Below are positions 14,921 to 19,247 of a stretch of 19,247 nucleotides of DNA, piece by piece. Numbering within the stretch: position 1 is the first letter of the stretch; each line of letters begins with the position of its first letter. The position numbers were made by a program, and so were the translations under genes. Origin of the DNA: CAYRPN01 sp964426135. GTDB taxonomy: Bacteria > Planctomycetota > Phycisphaerae > Phycisphaerales > Phycisphaeraceae. The notes under the pieces were generated by a model. That model saw only the letters and a program-made list of their open reading frames with translations. It made no database searches and was not told where the DNA came from. The stretch spans positions 1 through 19,247 of the forward strand of contig CAYRPN010000113.1 in the NCBI GenBank assembly GCA_964426135.1. The letters are read 5' to 3'.

Positions 14921-16372
14921 ATGAACACCTTGCCCCGTTTAGCAACCGCGATCGTCATCGCCTGCTGCGCCCAGGCTGCCGCGGCCGCGCAGCCTTCCTA
15001 CACCGTTGTCATTTCGAAGAAGACGCATGCGGACGCATCCTGGAAGCAGGTGGTCGCGGCGCTGACGACGAAATATCCCGGCGCGGCGGTCGTCGAGTTC
15101 GACAAGGCGGTGGCCGACGCGCTGCCCGCGCTGAAGGAGCAGCATCCGCGCTTCACCTGCTTCGTCGCCACGCCCGCCGAGGCCACGCGCGAGTTTGTCG
15201 CGCAGGTGCATCGCTTGACTCGGCAATACGACAACGACCCCTACACCGACACGATCTGGGGCGTGCTCACCGGCTTCGATGCCGGCAATGCGCTGCGCAT
15301 CGCGCAGCACAGCGATCCACTGACCATTCACAAAGTCGCTTCAGGAACCGAGGTGGCGCTGGAGATGTGCGAACAGGGCGTGTGGTACTGCGAACTGAAC
15401 AAGAACAAGATGGTGAGCAAGTCCAAGTCGGGGGAAGCGGCTGCGGAAAAGAAAGTCGATACCGACACGACCAAGCCCCTCGTCGACACGCTCAACGATT
15501 ACAAGGCCGATCTCTTCGTCACCAGCGGCCACGCCACCGAGCGCGACTGGCAGATCGGTTATCGCTACCGCAATGGCTACTTCAAGAGCGGCGCGGGCAA
15601 GATGTGGGGCGAGGACACCGCGGGCAACAAGCACTTCGTTGCGTCGACGAACCCCAAGGTCTACCTGCCCATCGGCAACTGCCTGATGGGTCACATCGAT
15701 TCCACCGACGCCATGGCGCTGGCGTGGATGAACTCCGCCGGCGTGAATCAGATGGCGGGCTACACCGTGCTGACGTGGTACGGCTACGCGGGCTGGGGCT
15801 GCCTGGATTATTTCGTGGAGCAGCCGGGACGGTACACCTTTGCGGAAGCGTTCTTCGCCAATCAGCATGCAATGATTCACCGCCTGGAAACTTTCTTCCC
15901 CGAGAACGCGAAGGACTTGGCAGACCTGGAAAAAATGCGCCCCACCAAGGCGATCGTCGTCGGTGATGCTGCGAAGAAGGAAGGCTTGAAACAGCAGGAC
16001 GGCTTCGGGCTGATCTACGACCGCGACACCGTCGCCTTCTACGGCGACCCCGGCTGGATCGCCCGCATGGCCCCACCGGCAGCCGGCGCGCTTGCCTACG
16101 AGCAGACGCTGACGGAGAAGGACGGCACGTTCACGCTCGACATCAAGCCCAACCGCGGCGAGAAAAGTTTCGAGCCGGTGAACAAGAACGGCGCCCAGCG
16201 CGGCTGGCGCCCGATCGTCGCGTTTCTTCCGAAGCGCGTCGATGCAGGCAAGTTGGAGATCGTCGAGGGCAAGGATCTGAATCCCACGATTGCCGACGAT
16301 TTTGTTCTCGTGCCGAATCCGAAGACGTGCGATCCGGCGAAGGCGTATCGCGTGGTGTTTCGTGTGAAGTAG
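14921..16372 (+). CDS. Secreted protein with caspase/gingipain-like His-Cys pattern
   Basis: I do not recognise a named family. The 483-residue product has a signal peptide (MNTLPRLATAIVIACCAQAAAAA). The middle part shows a clan CD peptidase-like arrangement. A hydrophobic strand leads into a histidine (ADLFVTSGHATE, H204), and 50 residues later another strand leads into a cysteine (VYLPIGNCLMGH, C254). A helix-strand unit follows (AMALAWMNSAGVNQMAGYT) like the region after the catalytic Cys in gingipains. Upstream, PYTDTIWGVLTGFDAGNALR resembles the strand-helix lead-in. The C-terminal about 110 residues (GTFTLDIKP to YRVVFRVK) look like a beta-domain. Peptidase activity is an inference. The start at 14921 is taken because the signal peptide begins there; a TTG 12 bases earlier is less likely. 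Confidence 0.8.
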   Translation: MNTLPRLATAIVIACCAQAAAAAQPSYTVVISKKTHADASWKQVVAALTTKYPGAAVVEFDKAVADALPALKEQHPRFTCFVATPAEATREFVAQVHRLTRQYDNDPYTDTIWGVLTGFDAGNALRIAQHSDPLTIHKVASGTEVALEMCEQGVWYCELNKNKMVSKSKSGEAAAEKKVDTDTTKPLVDTLNDYKADLFVTSGHATERDWQIGYRYRNGYFKSGAGKMWGEDTAGNKHFVASTNPKVYLPIGNCLMGHIDSTDAMALAWMNSAGVNQMAGYTVLTWYGYAGWGCLDYFVEQPGRYTFAEAFFANQHAMIHRLETFFPENAKDLADLEKMRPTKAIVVGDAAKKEGLKQQDGFGLIYDRDTVAFYGDPGWIARMAPPAAGALAYEQTLTEKDGTFTLDIKPNRGEKSFEPVNKNGAQRGWRPIVAFLPKRVDAGKLEIVEGKDLNPTIADDFVLVPNPKTCDPAKAYRVVFRVK

Positions 16373-16416
16373 GTTGGCAATCAGTCGCAGTGAACTTCGT
16401 GCCGGAATTCAACGCG

Positions 16417-16548
16417 AAGGACACGAAGGCACGAAGAACACGAAGAAATGAAGAAAGAGAGTGAGAGAAATGAGATACAGGAAACAGACCCGCTCCGGCT
16501 TCTTCCAACTCTCATCTCACTTCGTGTTCTTCGTGCCTTTGTGTCCTT
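16417..16548. repeat. Inverted nonamer repeat pair, copy 2
   Basis: The arms 16417-16445 and 16520-16548 are inverted repeats with 28 of 29 matches. They are made of 8-9-base steps such as ggacacgaa, ggcacgaa and gaacacgaa. The same family forms the pair at 8974-9090. A 74-base purine-rich spacer lies between the arms. The pair is in the 239-base gap before pyrR and would lie in the pyrR leader if transcription starts upstream of it. Confidence 0.85.
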
Positions 16549-16611
16549 TGTGGTTCTTCCGCTTTCACCTCCGCAGGTTGCAAAGAAGCCCCACGCCTTT
16601 ACCATGCCGCC

Positions 16612-17235
16612 ATGCGAGTGATGGCCGACGAAAATCGCGTCCGCACGCTGATCGACGAACTGGTCCAGGCGATCGCGCGTGACATCAAGGCCGCCGCCGC
16701 CGCCGGCGACAGCCGACCGTGGGCCATCATCGGCATCCGCAGCCGGGGCGATGTGCTGGCGCGGCGCATGGCGGAGACGCTGAAGCTGCAGAAAGTCGGC
16801 ACGCTCGACATCACGCTTTACCGCGACGATCTTTCCGAGGTCGGATCGCAGCCCATCGTCCGTCCCACCGAAATCCCCTTCGACATCGACGGCCTCAATG
16901 TCGTCCTCGTCGATGACGTGCTCATGAGCGGTCGCAGCGTCCGCGCGGCGTTGCAGTGCCTGATGGACCTGGGCCGGCCCAAGCGCGTGTGGCTGGCGGT
17001 GCTGGTGGATCGCGGCCGGCGCGAGCTGCCCGTCGCGCCGGATCACGTGGCGCTCGATCTCTCCGGCAGCGCTCGCGCTCGGAACGCGGGCGGCAGCACG
17101 GTCGGGCGCGGCGGCGGCGAATTGGCCGATGCCGTGGCGGGCGATGAGCGCGTGGCCGTGCACCTGAAACCCACCGATCCGGATGACGCCATCATCGTCA
17201 TGCTCAGCAAGACCAGAGGGGCGGGTGCCGCGTGA
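16612..17235 (+). CDS. pyrR: PyrR, pyrimidine regulator / uracil phosphoribosyltransferase
   Basis: PyrR is a type I phosphoribosyltransferase that, in the best studied bacteria, binds pyr mRNA and also converts uracil plus PRPP to UMP. The protein shows IIGIRSRGDVLARR near residue 40, the LDITLYRDDL segment, and the PRPP loop VVLVDDVLMSGRS (residues 97-109, D101 and D102). The closing strand is ERVAVHLKPTDPDDAIIVM. At 207 residues it is longer than the usual about 180. The extra residues are an Arg/Ala/Gly-rich stretch at about 153-172 in place of the conserved short loop before the last strand. A second ATG at 16621 is possible; neither has a ribosome site. It directly precedes pyrB, the normal operon order. 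No PyrR-binding RNA motif could be recognised in the leader. Confidence 0.92.
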   Translation: MRVMADENRVRTLIDELVQAIARDIKAAAAAGDSRPWAIIGIRSRGDVLARRMAETLKLQKVGTLDITLYRDDLSEVGSQPIVRPTEIPFDIDGLNVVLVDDVLMSGRSVRAALQCLMDLGRPKRVWLAVLVDRGRRELPVAPDHVALDLSGSARARNAGGSTVGRGGGELADAVAGDERVAVHLKPTDPDDAIIVMLSKTRGAGAA

Positions 17236-17249
17236 AGAAGTGGCATGGC

Positions 17250-17290
17250 AAATTGAAAATTGCAAATTTTCAATTTTCAATTTTCAATAC
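17250..17290. repeat. AT-rich heptamer array and 11-bp hairpin between pyrR and pyrB
   Basis: Units AAATTGA, AAATTGC, AAATTTT, CAATTTT (twice) run in 7-base steps. aattgaaaatt at 17251-17261 pairs perfectly with 17265-17275 around a 3-base loop. The stretch is strikingly AT-rich in a GC-rich window and lies 14 bases after the pyrR stop and 33 before pyrB. Confidence 0.8.
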
Positions 17291-17323
17291 AACCTCCGCT
17301 TCCGATCTCCTTGGAGTCCTCGC

Positions 17324-18298
17324 GTGACCCAGATCAGCAGCGATTACCGCTGGCCTCACAAGCATCTGCTCGGCCTCGAGGAACTCTCGGCTGAGGATAT
17401 CCGCTTCGTCCTCCAAACCGCGCGCGGGTTCGAGGAAGTCAGCACCCGCAGCGTCAAGAAAGTGCCCTCGCTGCGCGGCAAGGTCGTCGCCAATCTTTTC
17501 TTCGAGGACTCCACCCGCACCCGCATGAGCTTTGAGCTGGCCGCCAACCGCATGTCGGCGGATGTGCTCAACTTCACCAGCAAAGGCTCGAGCGTTTCCA
17601 AGGGCGAGACGCTCGCTGACACGGCCCGCACCATCGAGGCGATGGGCGTGGATGTCTGCGTGCTGCGGCATCACCAGAGCGGAGCGCCCGAGCAGCTCTC
17701 GCATCGCGTGAAGTTCTCCGTCGTCAACGCCGGCGACGGTCAGCACGAGCATCCCACGCAGGGCCTGCTCGATATCTACACGCTGGCGCGGAAACTAGGA
17801 CGCGACGACTTCGACATGACCGGCGTCACCGTCGCCATCGTCGGCGACATCGCCCACAGCCGCGTCGCGCGATCCAATGTCCACGGCCTGATCAAGCTGG
17901 GCGCCCACGTGATTCTCGTCGGCCCGCCCACGCTGCTGCCGCGATCGTTCACCGACCTGGGCTGTGAGTTGTCGAACAAGCTGGATGACGTGCTGCCGCG
18001 CGTCGATGCGATCAACATGCTGCGCATCCAGTTCGAGCGCATCAGCGGGCAGGTCTTCCCCAGCCTGCGCGAATACGCGACGTTCTACGGCCTGACCGCG
18101 CGGCGGATCGCGCAGTGCAAACCGAACGTGTGGGTCATGCACCCGGGCCCGATGAACCGCGGCGTGGAGATCGAATCCGCCGTCGCCGACGGCCCGCACA
18201 GTTTGTACCTGGAACAGGTCGCCAAGGGTCTGGCGATCCGCATGGCGGTGCTGTTTCTGGTGACGAGCGTGAAAAACGCGGAGGCCGCCGCCATTTAG
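17324..18298 (+). CDS. pyrB: Aspartate carbamoyltransferase catalytic subunit
   Basis: This enzyme condenses carbamoyl phosphate and aspartate to N-carbamoyl-aspartate, the committed step of pyrimidine synthesis. The 324-residue protein contains the carbamoyl-phosphate loop STRTR (residues 63-67 in FFEDSTRTRMSFELA), HPTQGLLDIYTL (from H143), VAIVGDIAHSRVARSN, INMLRIQFER and MHPGPMNRGVEI near the C-terminus. The start is a GTG at 17324, preceded by GGAG with 8-base spacing. No in-frame ATG fits; an open frame upstream to 17183 overlaps pyrR and crosses the AT repeat. No pyrI regulatory subunit follows. The usual neighbour pyrC is not seen immediately downstream, where gmk follows instead. The stop codon (18296-18298) lies inside a dispersed hairpin element. 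Confidence 0.96.
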   Translation: MTQISSDYRWPHKHLLGLEELSAEDIRFVLQTARGFEEVSTRSVKKVPSLRGKVVANLFFEDSTRTRMSFELAANRMSADVLNFTSKGSSVSKGETLADTARTIEAMGVDVCVLRHHQSGAPEQLSHRVKFSVVNAGDGQHEHPTQGLLDIYTLARKLGRDDFDMTGVTVAIVGDIAHSRVARSNVHGLIKLGAHVILVGPPTLLPRSFTDLGCELSNKLDDVLPRVDAINMLRIQFERISGQVFPSLREYATFYGLTARRIAQCKPNVWVMHPGPMNRGVEIESAVADGPHSLYLEQVAKGLAIRMAVLFLVTSVKNAEAAAI

Positions 18299-18466
18299 CC
18301 GGCGGGCTTGCCCGCCGTGAACCTCAAGCGCGCCTCCGATCCCCGAGCCACCAATGGCCCCCGAGCCGCCAACGACGTCCGAACCGTCCCGCCCCGCCAA
18401 GCCGTCGTAACCGCCGCGCGTCCCGTGAATCACACGCCCGCGGCGAGCAAGCTCGCCGGCTAAATG
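18292..18466. repeat. Inverted pair of hairpin elements (tttagcc + stem) after pyrB
   Basis: The arm 18292-18316 and the reverse complement of 18442-18466 match at 23 of 25 positions. Each contains a 7-bp stem, ggcgggc/gcccgcc on the left and ggcgagc/gctcgcc on the right. The two differences compensate each other. The left copy includes the pyrB stop codon and may act as its transcription end. Confidence 0.8.
18341..18412. repeat. Degenerate 18-base (2 x 9) tandem repeat
   Basis: Four 18-base units can be aligned: ccccgagccaccaatggc, a near copy starting ccccgagccgcc, then gtccgaaccgtc and cgccaagccgtc versions. The array lies between the two inverted hairpin elements. Similarity is clear between the first two units and weaker afterwards. 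Confidence 0.5.
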
Positions 18467-18511
18467 ACGCCATCGACCGCGAACCCCAAACCACGATTCG
18501 CGCCTCGCCAT

Positions 18512-18539
18512 CCAAAATCCGAAATCCCAAATCCGAAAT
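18512..18539. repeat. Heptamer array (CCGAAAT/CCCAAAT) in the gmk leader
   Basis: Four 7-base units (ccaaaat, ccgaaat, cccaaat, ccgaaat) end 8 bases before the gmk start. Units are the same as in the moeA array at 4593-4641, read in the same direction relative to the gene. Confidence 0.8.
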
Positions 18540-18547
18540 TCTTCTTC

Positions 18548-19129
18548 ATGCCCGGCCTACTTCTCATCATCTCCGGTCCCAGCGGCGTCGGCAAAACGAC
18601 GATCACGCATCACGTCGAGCGCGTGCTCGGCGGCGAGTTCAGCGTGTCGCTCACCACCCGCAAACCCGGCCCCGGAGATCGCGACGGCATCGATTATCAC
18701 TTCGTCAGCATGGAAAAGTTCGCACAAGCGCGCGATGGCGGTGAACTGCTGGAGCACGCCGAGGTGTATCCCGGCCTGTGTTACGGCACGCCGCGCAAGC
18801 CCGTGGACAAGGCGCTGGCGGAGCATCGGCTGATGATCCTGGAGATCGACGTGGACGGGGCGATCCAGGTCAAGAAGAAAATGCCCGACGCGTACTCGCT
18901 TTTCGTGCTGCCCCCCAACGAGCATGTGCTGCTGGAGCGACTGCGAGCGCGGGGCCGGGACGATGAGGCCGCCATCCAGCGCCGCTTCGCCAAGGCCAAA
19001 CGTGAAATCGTGAAAGCCTGGGAGTGCGGCGTGTACGACCAGTTCATCGTCAACCGCGACCTGAACCACGCAGTGAACGAAGCGGTGCAACTCGTGCAGA
19101 CGGAGATGGCGCGGCGCACGAAGGCGTAG
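18548..19129 (+). CDS. gmk: Guanylate kinase
   Basis: Guanylate kinase phosphorylates GMP to GDP with ATP. The 193-residue protein has the P-loop GPSGVGKT at residues 10-17, the GMP-binding segment VSLTTRKPGPGDRDGIDYHF, and YPGLCYGTPRKPVDKAL. It also has the LEIDVDGAIQVKKKMPDAYSLFVLPP strand and the lid RLRARGRDDEAAIQRRF. The length is typical. The ATG at 18548 is fixed by the P-loop distance. There is no Shine-Dalgarno; the bases before it are heptamer repeat and ttcttcttc. It follows pyrB on the same strand after 249 bases of repeats, so it may have its own promoter. Confidence 0.96.
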   Translation: MPGLLLIISGPSGVGKTTITHHVERVLGGEFSVSLTTRKPGPGDRDGIDYHFVSMEKFAQARDGGELLEHAEVYPGLCYGTPRKPVDKALAEHRLMILEIDVDGAIQVKKKMPDAYSLFVLPPNEHVLLERLRARGRDDEAAIQRRFAKAKREIVKAWECGVYDQFIVNRDLNHAVNEAVQLVQTEMARRTKA

Positions 19130-19158
19130 GGTGCGTCAAGGCTCGGCGCGGACGCACC
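19130..19158 (+). terminator. Hairpin immediately after gmk
   Basis: ggtgcgtc at 19130-19137 and gacgcacc at 19151-19158 are exact reverse complements with a 13-base loop, starting just after the gmk stop. There is no T-run, so intrinsic termination is unsure. It may equally be one of the dispersed hairpins. Confidence 0.5.
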
Positions 19159-19192
19159 ATGTTGAACCTGTGGTTGCGATCGTGAGCGCAAC

Positions 19193-19230
19193 GGGTGTAG
19201 TCCATCATTCCGGCGATGCTGGGTGCCATG
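19193..19230 (+). repeat. Dispersed 38-bp repeat, second copy
   Basis: This matches the reverse complement of 13613-13650 with one mismatch. It ends in gggtgccatg, the first ten bases of the IS end, and then diverges (ggtaagcgg). The remaining bases to the window end show no gene. Confidence 0.85.
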
Positions 19231-19247
19231 GGTAAGCGGAGTCTTCG

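Noticed and set aside
17183..17323. Upstream extension of pyrB overlapping pyrR
   Set aside because: It reads through the AT-rich repeat; the GTG at 17324 has a well-spaced GGAG and gives normal PyrB length.

Overview
This is a high-GC bacterial chromosome segment, most likely from a member of the Planctomycetota, possibly the Phycisphaerae side of the phylum. That placement is an inference. It rests on the base composition, the mix of compact housekeeping genes with large secreted multidomain oxidoreductases, the planctomycete-style fusion of a PQQ sugar dehydrogenase fold with a cytochrome c domain, and the many short intergenic repeats. No rRNA or tRNA gene, phage or CRISPR array is visible.

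Layout, left to right. (1) 1-4240: nrdR, a leucyl aminopeptidase (pepA) and phosphoglycerate kinase (pgk), all on +. (2) 4241-8870: moeA (-), a HAD-type sugar-phosphate phosphatase or mutase (+), a phosphohexomutase of the GlmM/ManB type (+) and a small lipoprotein (-). (3) 9201-11930: a 909-residue secreted PQQ-sugar-dehydrogenase-like/PKD/cytochrome c/CBM6 fusion (-). (4) 12076-13622: an IS4-family insertion sequence with perfect 25-bp ends. Its transposase gene needs two compensating frameshifts to be read, and its ribosome binding site lies in a hairpin. (5) 13884-16372: a divergent pair of secreted proteins, one a helical Lys/Ala-rich protein resembling CpxP/Spy, the other with a caspase/gingipain-like His-Cys pattern. 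(6) 16612-19129: pyrR, pyrB and gmk, a pyrimidine/purine nucleotide module on +.

The most unusual property of the window is its non-genic fabric. Nearly every gap, and the inside of three conserved enzymes (PepA, MoeA, the phosphohexomutase), carries degenerate tandem arrays whose unit is 7, 8 or 9 bases. Several unrelated unit sequences occur. Some arrays are arranged as inverted pairs, and the same unit family recurs at separate loci. In the three enzymes the array sits between conserved motifs and keeps the reading frame. In addition there are short hairpin elements present in pairs with compensating changes in both stem arms, at 753-781/6832-6860 and 18292-18316/18442-18466. Together these look like an active or recently active repeat-spreading process, comparable in style to the heptanucleotide STRR repeats of cyanobacteria. 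This is the part of the window most worth pursuing.
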